Assembly (NCBI RefSeq): GCF_963678425.1
Contig: NZ_OY782855.1
Coordinates: 496,001-560,000, forward strand
Length of the DNA stretch: 64,000 bases
Direction of reading: 5' to 3'
Source of the DNA: an uncultured Bacteroides sp.
Lineage (GTDB): Bacteria > Bacteroidota > Bacteroidia > Bacteroidales > Bacteroidaceae
In this document: piece after piece, positions 8,286-16,804 of the stretch
Numbering within the stretch: position 1 is the stretch's first letter
How the letters are laid out: every line of letters starts with the position of its first letter
Notes under the pieces: generated by a model
The model's database searches: none
What the model was told of the DNA's origin: nothing
What the model saw: only the letters and a program-made list of their open reading frames with translations
Program-made: the position numbers and the translations under genes

Positions 8286-9380
8286 TTATAAATATTTTAT
8301 GGGATTGGTATTTATTTTACTAAGTTGGATTGCAAAATTAGGAAATAAACCCCTTAATAATGAATAGAAAATCTCTTTTGTATATTGTTCGCTTTCGTAA
8401 TGACCAATTTCAGCCATTAGAATATCGTTTTCGTGACCAAAATAATCGTGATATCGAATTTCTCCAGTAATGAAAATATCTGCATTACAGTAAATTGCGT
8501 CTTGGAGAAGGAAAGCCCCTGCCCCTCCGCATAATGCAACTTTTCTGATTAGTTTGCCTGTTAGTCTATTATGTTTAATACATCCTACTTCAAAGGTTTG
8601 CTTTATTCGTTTCAGAAAATCGAGTTCTGTTTCAGGACTTTCTAAATCACCTATAACTCCTGCCCCGGCTTGTGCCCAGGAATTCTTTAACTGATAAAAA
8701 TCAAATGCAGGTTCCTCGTAAGGATGTGCAGCTAGCAATGCCTGTATCGCAGCGTTCTTTTTGTAGGAAGGAAGAATCGTTTCAATGCGAATTTCCTTTT
8801 CGTTATGCACTTCACCTATTTTCCCACAAAAAGGATGTGCACCTTCCTGAGCACGGAAAGTCCCCTCTCCTTCCAGATTGTAACTACATGAATCATAGTT
8901 TCCTATGTTTCCACAGCCTGCATTAAATAAAGCACTACGAACTTCCTCGGCATGTTCAACAGGAACAAAAGTGACTAGTTTGAGTAAGGAATCTTCCTTG
9001 CAGGAAAGAATGCGTACATTTTTTAAACCGACTTTTTCTGCAATTTTAAAATTCACCCCTCCGGATGCGTTATCCAGATTTGTGTGTGCAGAATAAATTA
9101 CGATATCATTTTTTATAGCTTTCAGGATACAGCGCTCTACATAATCTTTTCCTGTAATAGACTTATATTCTTTAAAGATGAGTGGGTGATGAGATATGAC
9201 AAGATTGTATCCCAACGTAATAGCTTCATCAATAACAGATTCAGTAACGTCAAGACACAACAAAGCCCCTGTTGCTTCCGCTTCTGTCAGCCCAATTTGT
9301 AATCCGGCATTATCAAATCCGTCTTGCAATGGCAGAGGCGCGAACCTTTCAAGGGCGCTTACTATTTCCTTTATTTTCAT
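8286..9380 (-). CDS. Nif3-like dinuclear metal centre protein
   Basis: A 364-residue NIF3/YbgI-family protein. The metal-binding halves are SHHPLIF (about residues 63-69) and YSAHTNLDNA in the N-terminal part, and GEIRYHDYFG and GHYESEQ near the C-terminus. Between them is the CutA-like insertion (ILPSYKKNAAIQALLAAHPYEEPAFD) typical of the longer form. The family binds two metal ions in a toroidal hexamer; GTP cyclohydrolase annotations for it are not well founded. First gene of the operon with the zinc-ribbon protein. Confidence 0.9.
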   Translation of the reverse strand: MKIKEIVSALERFAPLPLQDGFDNAGLQIGLTEAEATGALLCLDVTESVIDEAITLGYNLVISHHPLIFKEYKSITGKDYVERCILKAIKNDIVIYSAHTNLDNASGGVNFKIAEKVGLKNVRILSCKEDSLLKLVTFVPVEHAEEVRSALFNAGCGNIGNYDSCSYNLEGEGTFRAQEGAHPFCGKIGEVHNEKEIRIETILPSYKKNAAIQALLAAHPYEEPAFDFYQLKNSWAQAGAGVIGDLESPETELDFLKRIKQTFEVGCIKHNRLTGKLIRKVALCGGAGAFLLQDAIYCNADIFITGEIRYHDYFGHENDILMAEIGHYESEQYTKEIFYSLLRGLFPNFAIQLSKINTNPIKYL

Positions 9381-9402
9381 TAAGTGTGAGAAAATCAGGC
9401 TG

Positions 9403-9410
9403 CAAATATA
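9403..9410 (-). promoter_or_regulatory. -7 element for Nif3-zinc ribbon operon
   Basis: TATATTTG on the minus strand, 22 bp before the Nif3 ATG. Confidence 0.5.
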
Positions 9411-9896
9411 CGGTTAAATTGCGATAATACAACCATATTTCTTGTTTTTTTATCAATTCTTATTCTCTCTAATAACTGTAGATTCAATGATAATGTGTAA
9501 TTGATTAGGATTATGAGGAAGTTGCCAATTTGAACTTATTAAATCTATTCGCTTGTGCAGGTTTATGTTGATCCTAATATAATTAATATATGTATATTTA
9601 TGGTGTATGACAAACTTTGTAGAAAAGAGCTTTCATATGTCTTGGATAAAAAATTGGCACTCCCATTGCCAAAGGGTTTCAGAACTACTGCCCATGTTAC
9701 TCCCTCAAAAACATCTCGGGACTTTTCTATTTTTTGAAGGGAATTATTTCAATCGTATATTTACTTTATAAATTATTGATAAACAACTATATAAATCATT
9801 ATATTATAGATATATTCATTAAATGTCTAACGCAATATGCTTTCTATAAGTATGAATAATTTATTTGTAAATGCACAGATATGTAATAGCTTATAA
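9411..9896. other. intergenic region without a recognisable gene
   Basis: It holds a short plus-strand ORF (9555-9737, 60 codons) and an overlapping open minus-strand frame. Neither resembles a family I know. The part at 9650-9740 is richer in G+C than the rest and contains a small inverted repeat (TTGGCA/TGCCAA). A decayed gene is possible. Confidence 0.4.
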
Positions 9897-9941
9897 ATAA
9901 AAAGGCGGCTTACAACTGCAAAATGCAGAGTAAGCCGCCTT
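9897..9941 (-). terminator. terminator of uxaB
   Basis: A perfect 12-bp stem (9902-9913 with 9930-9941) with an inner CTGCA/TGCAG helix, followed by TTTTT on the minus strand, about 20 bp after the uxaB stop. Confidence 0.8.
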
Positions 9942-9960
9942 GACTTATAATAAGATTTAA

Positions 9961-11397
9961 TTAGATAATGCCTTTTACAGTTTTAAGCATACCCTTTTCT
10001 TGAATTGAATTTAAGTATCCAATTACTTTCTCTGTTAATCCTGGGATAGCATTCAAATCTTCACCCCAAATCATTACAGAAGCTAAAACTCCTTCGGCAA
10101 TTGTTTTAGTGCAACCTGTTGCCCAAAGCTTAGCAAGTAAGTCAATGATTGCCTGATCATCGTTAGGAACGATAGTGTCTTCACCACGTTTTCCACCTTT
10201 GTAGTAAGTGATAATACCGGCTAAACCAAGAACGATACCTGCAGGAAGTTCACCTTTACGATCCAAATATGTCTTTAAACCTGGAAGGTCACGAGTTTTA
10301 AATTTTGGGAATGAATTCAACATGATTGAAGTTACGAAATGCTTAACGAATGGGTTGCAAAAGCGTTCCATTACGTCTTTACCGAATTTTTCAAGTTCAG
10401 CTTTTGGTAAGTTTAATGTTTCAAGTAATTCTTCGAACATTACTTTGTGAACGAATTTACCGATAACCGCATCTTCGCAGCATTCTCTTACGGTATTTAA
10501 ACCTGAAAGATAACCTACAGGAGAAAGTACAGTGTGAGGGCCATTCAATAAAGTTACCTTTCTTTCGTGGTAAGGAGCTTCAGAAGGAACAAATAATACA
10601 TTCAAACCAGCTTTGTCTGCAGGGAATTCTTTAGCAATAGATTGAGGAGCTTCGATTACCCACAAGTGGAAGATCTCAGCTTGAACAACCATTTTGTCTT
10701 CAATCTGAATTCTATCAAGAATTTCATTGATTGTTGCACGAGGATATCCAGGAACAATACGGTCAACCAATGTACAGTAAACACCGCAAGCTGTTTCAAA
10801 CCAAGTCTTGAATTCTTCGCCAAGGTTCCATAGTTCGATATATTGTTCAATACATTTCTTTAATTCTTTACCATTCAAGAAGATCAATTCACATGGGAAA
10901 ATGATCAAACCTTTGTCTGCAGCTCCGTTGAATGTTTTAAAACGGTGATATAACAACTGTGTTAGCTTACCTGGGTAAGAAGAAGCAGGTGCATCAGTTA
11001 ATTTGCATGAAGGATCAAAAGCGATACCAGCTTCAGTTGTATTTGAAATAACAAAACGCATTTCAGGATTTTCAGCTAGTTTCATGAACTCATCATTCTG
11101 AGTATAAGGATTCAGAGCGCGGCTAATGACATCGATCATTTCAATGCTATTAACTTCTTTTCCTTTATCTAATCCCTGAAGATTTAAGTGGTAAAGACAA
11201 TCTTGAGCATTGAGCATATCAATCATACCTTTCTCAATTGGCTGAACAACAACGACACTACTATTAAAGTCTGCCTTTTGGTTCATATTATAAACGATCC
11301 AGTCTACAAATGCGCGCAAGAAATTGCCTTCGCCAAATTGAATGATACGCTCAGGATATTTATTTGCCTGAACATTTTCTCTGTTTAATGCTTTCAT
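9961..11397 (-). CDS. uxaB: tagaturonate reductase (altronate oxidoreductase)
   Basis: Reduces tagaturonate to altronate with NADH in galacturonate breakdown. It has 478 residues of the mannitol dehydrogenase superfamily: N-terminal Rossmann part (RIIQFGEGNFLRAFVDWIV, residues 18-36), then RIVPGYPR and the C-terminal domain with KVTLLNGPHT and FCNPFVKHF. It is divergent from uxaC with operator-like sites in between. No uxaA lies in the window, so the rest of the pathway must be elsewhere. A mannitol or fructuronate reductase is the main alternative, but uxaC next door favours this call. Confidence 0.9.
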   Translation of the reverse strand: MKALNRENVQANKYPERIIQFGEGNFLRAFVDWIVYNMNQKADFNSSVVVVQPIEKGMIDMLNAQDCLYHLNLQGLDKGKEVNSIEMIDVISRALNPYTQNDEFMKLAENPEMRFVISNTTEAGIAFDPSCKLTDAPASSYPGKLTQLLYHRFKTFNGAADKGLIIFPCELIFLNGKELKKCIEQYIELWNLGEEFKTWFETACGVYCTLVDRIVPGYPRATINEILDRIQIEDKMVVQAEIFHLWVIEAPQSIAKEFPADKAGLNVLFVPSEAPYHERKVTLLNGPHTVLSPVGYLSGLNTVRECCEDAVIGKFVHKVMFEELLETLNLPKAELEKFGKDVMERFCNPFVKHFVTSIMLNSFPKFKTRDLPGLKTYLDRKGELPAGIVLGLAGIITYYKGGKRGEDTIVPNDDQAIIDLLAKLWATGCTKTIAEGVLASVMIWGEDLNAIPGLTEKVIGYLNSIQEKGMLKTVKGII

Positions 11398-11505
11398 TTC
11401 TTTTATTATTATAAAATTCTAAATTATATAAAACTCGTGATTAAAATGAACGCTTTATGACCTTTTATCAAAAAAACGGGAGCATTAACTTACAATGTAT
11501 CATCC

Positions 11506-11526
11506 GTGTTCGATAACAGTTTAAAT
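11506..11526. promoter_or_regulatory. operator-like site, uxaB side
   Basis: GTGTTCGATAACAGTT and a few following bases match the site at 11590 at about 17 of 20 positions. The core ATAAC-n-GTT is nearly palindromic, as in LacI-type operators. It lies just downstream of the predicted uxaB promoter, where a repressor would block. Confidence 0.5.
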
Positions 11527-11543
11527 ATCATAAATGTTTTGCG

Positions 11544-11551
11544 CAAAGATA
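11544..11551 (-). promoter_or_regulatory. -7 element for uxaB
   Basis: TATCTTTG on the minus strand, about 147 bp before the uxaB ATG, leaving a long leader that includes the operator-like site at 11506. Confidence 0.5.
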
Positions 11552-11582
11552 CGAATAATTTTGTTATTCCAAATTAATTTTC

Positions 11583-11590
11583 TACTTTCG
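11583..11590 (+). promoter_or_regulatory. -7-like element for uxaC
   Basis: TACTTTCG (one change from TAnnTTTG) directly abuts the operator-like site beginning at 11590, 119 bp before the uxaC ATG. Confidence 0.4.
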
Positions 11591-11610
11591 TGTGCGATAA
11601 CGGTTAATAA
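11590..11610. promoter_or_regulatory. operator-like site, uxaC side
   Basis: GTGTGCGATAACGGTTAA. A direct copy of the 11506 site, 84 bp away (about eight helical turns). Its core ATAAC-n-GTTA is a near palindrome. Confidence 0.5.
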
Positions 11611-11708
11611 ATCTAAAACACAAAATAGCTTTATAACCTTAGTAATTAGCAGTATATCTATTAATAATATAGTAGTAACAATTTTAAATACTTAAACGCT
11701 ATAATAAA

Positions 11709-13115
11709 ATGAAGAATTTTATGGATGAAAATTTCTTGTTGCAAACAAAAACTGCACAAGAATTGTATCACGATCATGCGGCTAAAATGCCTATCATTGA
11801 CTACCATTGTCATTTAGTTCCTAAGATGGTTGCTGACGACCACAAGTTCCGTTCATTAACTGAAATATGGTTGGGCGGAGATCATTACAAATGGCGTGCA
11901 ATGCGTACTAACGGTGTTGCAGAACGTTTTTGTACTGGTACAGATACTTCAGATTGGGAAAAATTTGAAAAATGGGCAGAGACAGTTCCTTATACAATGA
12001 GAAATCCTCTTTATCACTGGACTCACCTGGAACTTAAAACAGCTTTTGGCATCAATAAGATTCTTAATAAAGATACTGCACGAGAAATTTTCGATGAATG
12101 TAACGAAAAACTAGCTTTACCTGAATATTCAGCACGTGGTATGATGACTCGTTATAACGTAGAAGCCGTTTGTACTACTGATGATCCTATTGATTCTCTT
12201 GAGTATCATATTGCTACAAAGAATAGTGGATTTGCAACTAAGATGTTACCAACATGGCGCCCAGATAAAGCTATGGCAGTTGAAGTTCCTGCTGATTTTC
12301 GTGCTTATATTGAAAAATTAGCTGAAGTGAGTGGCGTAACAATCAATACATTTGATGATGTTATTGCAGCATTGAAAGTTCGTCATGAATTCTTCGCTAG
12401 CCTTGGTTGTAAATTGTCTGACCATGGTATTGAAGAATTCTATGCTGAAGATTATACAGATGCTGAAATCAAAGCTATCTTCAATAAAGTATACGGGGGC
12501 GCTGAACTTACAAAAGAAGAAATTCTTAAGTTCAAATCTGCTATGCTTATTGTATTTGCTGAAATGGATCACGAAACAGGATGGACTCAACAATTCCATT
12601 ACGGAGCAATTCGTAATAACAACACTCGTATGTTTGAAAAATTAGGGCCTGATACAGGATTCGATTCAATTGGTGAATTTAATACTGCCAAGGCAATGTC
12701 TAAGTTCCTGAATCGTCTCGATTACAATGGTAAGCTTACTAAAACAATCCTTTACAACCTGAATCCATGTGCTAATGAAGTAATTGCAACTATGCTTGGT
12801 AACTTCCAGGATGGTGAAATTGCCGGAAAGATTCAGTTTGGTTCAGGATGGTGGTTCCTTGATCAGAAAGACGGAATGGAAAAACAAATGAATTCTCTTT
12901 CTGTTCTTGGTTTATTGAGCCGTTTTGTTGGTATGCTTACAGATTCACGTAGTTTCATGTCTTATCCTCGTCATGAATACTTCCGCCGTACATTATGTAA
13001 TTTGGTAGGACGTGACATAGAAAACGGTGAGCTTCCTGCATCTGAGATGAAATTCATTGGTCAGATGATTGAAGATATCAGCTATAACAATGCTAAGAAT
13101 TTCTTCCAATTCTAA
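11709..13115 (+). CDS. uxaC: glucuronate isomerase (uronate isomerase)
   Basis: Converts glucuronate to fructuronate and galacturonate to tagaturonate, the step before UxaB. It has 468 residues, standard for the amidohydrolase-superfamily enzyme. Metal ligands appear in IDYHCHL (about residues 30-36); YHWTHLELKTAFGI, CTTDDPIDSLEYH, MLPTWRPDKAM and the C-terminal GSGWWFLDQKDG are typical. Transcribed divergently from uxaB and followed by a strong hairpin. Likely induced by uronates through the paired sites upstream. Confidence 0.96.
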   Translation: MKNFMDENFLLQTKTAQELYHDHAAKMPIIDYHCHLVPKMVADDHKFRSLTEIWLGGDHYKWRAMRTNGVAERFCTGTDTSDWEKFEKWAETVPYTMRNPLYHWTHLELKTAFGINKILNKDTAREIFDECNEKLALPEYSARGMMTRYNVEAVCTTDDPIDSLEYHIATKNSGFATKMLPTWRPDKAMAVEVPADFRAYIEKLAEVSGVTINTFDDVIAALKVRHEFFASLGCKLSDHGIEEFYAEDYTDAEIKAIFNKVYGGAELTKEEILKFKSAMLIVFAEMDHETGWTQQFHYGAIRNNNTRMFEKLGPDTGFDSIGEFNTAKAMSKFLNRLDYNGKLTKTILYNLNPCANEVIATMLGNFQDGEIAGKIQFGSGWWFLDQKDGMEKQMNSLSVLGLLSRFVGMLTDSRSFMSYPRHEYFRRTLCNLVGRDIENGELPASEMKFIGQMIEDISYNNAKNFFQF

Positions 13116-13157
13116 GAAATAAGCTATAAAAACTGTTCTGCTGAACAGGGAAAGTAG

Positions 13158-13185
13158 AAAGGGATGCTCTATTGAGCATCCCTTT
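13158..13185. terminator. bidirectional terminator
   Basis: A perfect 12-bp stem (13158-13169 with 13174-13185, loop TATT), T-rich on the right and A-containing on the left. It overlaps the 3' end of the convergent oxidoreductase gene. Confidence 0.75.
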
Positions 13186-14185
13186 CTTTATATATTCTTT
13201 CTATAATATCTACTACTTTTAATCCATCCAGTGCGTTTGTGGTAATTAAGGCATTACCCGTAAGCTTGTCAATTACGTTCTGAATCACGTAATGATGGTT
13301 CTGGGCAGAACCTTTATAGGCACCATAATCGTTTGGCGGATTAGATGGAGCTAACTCCGGCATCACATAATCCTTTATGTGGCAGTATTCCACCTCGTTC
13401 ATGTACTGTCCGGCTACTTTTATAGAACCGTTCCGGGCTATAATAGTAAGGCTGCTTTCCAGATTCTTATCCCACACAGCTGTAGAGTAATTCAAACTCC
13501 CCGACCCTCCTTTTACAAAATCAAAAAGAACAGTTCCGCTGTCTTCAAAAGCTGTCAGCGACTGATGGTTAAAGTCATGAAAAGAACCTTTTATATTGGT
13601 TATATCTCCAAATAGCCAATACATAATATCCACAAAATGAGAAAATTGAGTATATAAAGTTCCACCATCCATTTGAGCATCGCCATGCCAGTTTCCTTGT
13701 TTATAATACCGCTCATCACGATTCCAGAAACAGTTCAGCTGAACAGAATAGACTGATCCTAACGTACCACTTTCAACGATATCCTTTAACCAGACCGAAG
13801 GTGGTGAATAGCGGTTTTGCATTACACAAAACACATGATGCCCCACTTCCAAGCTTCTTGATAAAACCTGTTCAGCATCCCATTTTGAGAGGGCCATTGG
13901 TTTTTCAATAACTACATGCTTTCTGGCATCCAGAGCCTTTAAGGCAAATTCGGCATGAAGACCGTTGGGGACGCAGATATTAACTACATCTACTTCAGTT
14001 TCTTTAGTCAACAACTCATCAATAGAATCGTAAAACTTCTCTGAAATATCGGTAATACCCAATTGTTCTTTAGGCAGTATATCACATACGGCAACTAATT
14101 CCGCCTGCGGATTGCGACGAACCATCTCAGCATGTCGTTTGCCGATATGCCCTTGCCCTATAACTGCAAAGCGAATTTTTTTCAT
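13169..14185 (-). CDS. Gfo/Idh/MocA-family oxidoreductase
   Basis: A 338-residue NAD(P)-dependent sugar dehydrogenase-like protein. The N-terminal Rossmann motif is FAVIGQGHIGKRHAEM (residues 6-21), with CVPNGLHAEFALKAL and the catalytic-lysine EKPMALS motif near residue 95. The C-terminal half (NWHGDAQMDGGTLYTQFSHFVD) resembles UDP-sugar 3-dehydrogenases of the WlbA/WbpB type. It starts 6 bp after the proS stop, so it is cotranscribed with proS although their roles are unrelated. The substrate is not known. Confidence 0.85.
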   Translation of the reverse strand: MKKIRFAVIGQGHIGKRHAEMVRRNPQAELVAVCDILPKEQLGITDISEKFYDSIDELLTKETEVDVVNICVPNGLHAEFALKALDARKHVVIEKPMALSKWDAEQVLSRSLEVGHHVFCVMQNRYSPPSVWLKDIVESGTLGSVYSVQLNCFWNRDERYYKQGNWHGDAQMDGGTLYTQFSHFVDIMYWLFGDITNIKGSFHDFNHQSLTAFEDSGTVLFDFVKGGSGSLNYSTAVWDKNLESSLTIIARNGSIKVAGQYMNEVEYCHIKDYVMPELAPSNPPNDYGAYKGSAQNHHYVIQNVIDKLTGNALITTNALDGLKVVDIIERIYKERDAQ

Positions 14186-14191
14186 TGTATG

Positions 14192-15673
14192 TTAATATGA
14201 ACGGGCAAAAACAACTCTGCAAGCAGATGGTTTACCTGTAACCATACATTTACCCGGAGTTTTATCTCCACTCAATGGAATGCAGCGAATGGTTGCTTTT
14301 GTTTCTTCTTTAATGCGTTCTTCTGTTTCTGTTGTTCCATCCCAGTGAGCCAGAATAAATCCGCCTTCTTCTATCTTTTCTTTGAATTCTTCGTAAGAAT
14401 CAACAGTGATTGTATGTGCTTCACGATAATCGTATGCTTTCTTGAAGATATTTGCCTGTATAGCATCCAGTAAATCTTTCACGTAAGTTTCAATATTATC
14501 GCAAGTTACGGTTTCTTTTTCCAAAGTATCACGACGCATAACTTCTACAGTATTATTCTCCAGATCACGTCCTCCCATTACCAGTCTAACTGGAACACCT
14601 CTCAATTCATAATCAGCGAATTTGAACCCAGGACGTTTGTTATCAGAATTATCATATTTGAATGAAATACCTAATGCTTTAAGTTTAGCAGTGATGCCTG
14701 CAACTTTCTCATTGATGGCATTCAATTGCTCTTCATTCTTATAAATAGGAACGATAACTACCTGGAAAGGAGCCAATTTAGGAGGAAGAACCAAACCGTT
14801 ATCATCGGAATGCGTCATAATCAGAGCACCCATTAAACGAGTGGAAACTCCCCATGAGGTAGCCCATACATATTCCATTTCGTTGTTCTTATTTACAAAC
14901 TGAACATCGAATGCTTTAGCAAAGTTCTGACCAAGGAAGTGAGAAGTACCCGATTGAAGAGCCTTTCCATCCTGCATCATAGCTTCAATAGTATAGGTAT
15001 CAAGCGCACCGGCAAAACGTTCATTGGCAGACTTAACACCCTTTACTACAGGAACAGCCATAAAGTTTTCAGCAAAATCAGCGTATACATTCAGCATCTT
15101 CTTTGCTTCTTCTTCAGCTTCTTCGCGGGTTGCGTGAGCTGTGTGTCCTTCCTGCCACAAGAATTCGGCAGTACGGAGGAACAAGCGGGTACGCATTTCC
15201 CAACGGAATACGTTAGCCCATTGGTTACACAGGATAGGAAGGTCGCGGTATGACTGAATCCAGTTCTTATAGGTATTCCAGATAATTGTTTCAGAAGTAG
15301 GACGAATAATCAGTTCTTCTTCCAGTTTTGCGGCAGGGTCAACAACCACGCCAGAACCATCAGCAGCATTTTTAAGTCTGTAATGAGTTACTACGGCACA
15401 TTCCTTGGCAAATCCTTCTACGTGTTCTGCTTCGCGGCTTAAAAACGATTTTGGGATCAACAATGGGAAATATGCATTTACGTGTCCGGTTTCCTTAAAC
15501 ATATCATCCAGCTGACGTTGAATCTTTTCCCAGATAGCGTATCCATAAGGCTTAATTACCATACATCCACGTACAGCAGATGCTTCTGCCAAATCAGCTT
15601 TAACTACCAATTCATTATACCATTGCGAATAATTCTCGCTGCGTTTGGTAAGTCCTTTTAGTTCCTTTGCCAT
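14192..15673 (-). CDS. proS: prolyl-tRNA synthetase, type 3
   Basis: Charges tRNA-Pro. At 493 residues it is the archaeal/eukaryote-like form without the editing insertion. Class II motifs are visible: the motif 2 region FRWEMRTRLFLRTAEFLWQE (about residues 166-185), RPTSETIIWNTY before it, and TSWGVSTRLMGALIMTHSDD. The C-terminal anticodon and zinc-associated domains follow, ending in FARSY. It heads an operon with the oxidoreductase. Confidence 0.96.
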   Translation of the reverse strand: MAKELKGLTKRSENYSQWYNELVVKADLAEASAVRGCMVIKPYGYAIWEKIQRQLDDMFKETGHVNAYFPLLIPKSFLSREAEHVEGFAKECAVVTHYRLKNAADGSGVVVDPAAKLEEELIIRPTSETIIWNTYKNWIQSYRDLPILCNQWANVFRWEMRTRLFLRTAEFLWQEGHTAHATREEAEEEAKKMLNVYADFAENFMAVPVVKGVKSANERFAGALDTYTIEAMMQDGKALQSGTSHFLGQNFAKAFDVQFVNKNNEMEYVWATSWGVSTRLMGALIMTHSDDNGLVLPPKLAPFQVVIVPIYKNEEQLNAINEKVAGITAKLKALGISFKYDNSDNKRPGFKFADYELRGVPVRLVMGGRDLENNTVEVMRRDTLEKETVTCDNIETYVKDLLDAIQANIFKKAYDYREAHTITVDSYEEFKEKIEEGGFILAHWDGTTETEERIKEETKATIRCIPLSGDKTPGKCMVTGKPSACRVVFARSY

Positions 15674-15715
15674 TATAATCTATTTTTTTAATTTTATTTT
15701 TCTGCTTTTGAAACG

Positions 15716-15723
15716 CAAAAGTA
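15716..15723 (-). promoter_or_regulatory. -7 element for proS
   Basis: TACTTTTG on the minus strand, 42 bp before the proS ATG. Confidence 0.5.
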
Positions 15724-15850
15724 ATCATTTTAGATGAAGAAGTTAAATTTTCATCTAATTAATTGCTGTGATTAAGCGCCACTTCCGGTGAGGAAAAAAT
15801 AATTTGCCGCGGGATGTTGCTGAAACTCCCGTTATGTTTTTATATTCTCC

Positions 15851-15922
15851 TGTACAAAACAATTAATTCTTTTGTACAGAAGATTGCATTGTTTTGTACA
15901 AAAGAAAACATTCTTCTGTACA
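15851..15922. repeat. 22-bp periodic TGTACA palindromic array, copy A
   Basis: TGTACA occurs at 15851, 15873, 15895 and 15917, exactly 22 bp apart. The three 16-bp spacers (AAACAATTAATTCTTT, GAAGATTGCATTGTTT, AAAGAAAACATTCTTC) are imperfect palindromes. It lies about 130 bp upstream of the proS promoter and downstream of the broken yciI gene. Related arrays are at 32327 and 55337. In reverse complement its spacer order matches the 32327 array. Confidence 0.85.
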
Positions 15923-16420
15923 AGGATACAATAAAGTTCCGTCTGCTTTTTAAAACGTCCGGTCGCTTTTTGCGAATAGCCCGCCTGGTTTTGATTTTTT
16001 CAGGGATGGAGTTGAAAAAGAACCGAATAAGTTTACAGTTTTAGCGGTTATTACTAAAATTGGTTTGCACTATTTTTCTTAATCCAGAAATACAGCTTAC
16101 ACTATAATCAAAGAAATTTCTCGAAACCTTCTGCAAACTTTGATGGTTCAAATTCCAGTATTTCATATTTTGCCACTTCATAAGCATAAAAAGGATCTTC
16201 TTTGATCAGATTCTCAACATCTTTCTTTCCCTTTGCTCTGCATAAGATGACTCCTCCTATCCTGGGATTTCTTCTGCCTGAAGCTAAAAAATTGCCGGCT
16301 TTATAATTCTTTTCAAGATAAACTTTGTGCGCAGTTAAGTGTTTATCCACTTCTTCCAGAGGTTTCTGGGGCTCACCCGATAATTAGTGGGGTAATAAGA
16401 TAAAATGTTATCTTTGTCGT

Positions 16421-16804
16421 ATGGAAAAGGACGTTTTATTATCATTAGTAAGTTTGATGCTTCCCGAAAACATCTTATCAAGGTTTAGTATCGTAAATGT
16501 AGAAAAGAGTTCAGATGCAATACTTATTTATTTGGAGGAGAAAATAGATGCTAAATATGCTTCGAATGATCTCTTTGAATCCAAAGGCTTCCTGAATCCT
16601 GTCACCATCAGAGATTTTCCTCTTCGTGACAAAGCTGTTGATTTGGTGGTTCGTCGCCGCCGTTGGATTAATCGGCAAACAAATGAAAGTTTTACAGCTC
16701 CTTATGATGAGTTTAAAGCCGAAGGTGTCCGCTACTCGAAAGAGTTTGCGGCTTTTTTAAAAGAAGTGTATGGAGACGAGACCTACGACCTCCCGTTCGC
16801 TTGA
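16421..16804 (+). CDS. ISAon1-type transposase, N-terminal region (ORF1)
   Basis: A 127-residue protein matching the N-terminal-region protein of ISAon1 elements. It ends YGDETYDLPFA and contains a basic segment VVRRRRWINRQT (about residues 83-94), probably for DNA binding. ORF2 begins in the +1 frame at the ATG at 16770 and overlaps its end by 35 bp, so the full transposase may need frameshifting or coupled translation. Confidence 0.85.
   Translation: MEKDVLLSLVSLMLPENILSRFSIVNVEKSSDAILIYLEEKIDAKYASNDLFESKGFLNPVTIRDFPLRDKAVDLVVRRRRWINRQTNESFTAPYDEFKAEGVRYSKEFAAFLKEVYGDETYDLPFA

Noticed and set aside
15851..15922. Possible CRISPR-like array (regular short repeats and spacers)
   Set aside because: The repeat is only 6 bp, spacers are 16 bp, related to one another and palindromic, and no cas genes are present.
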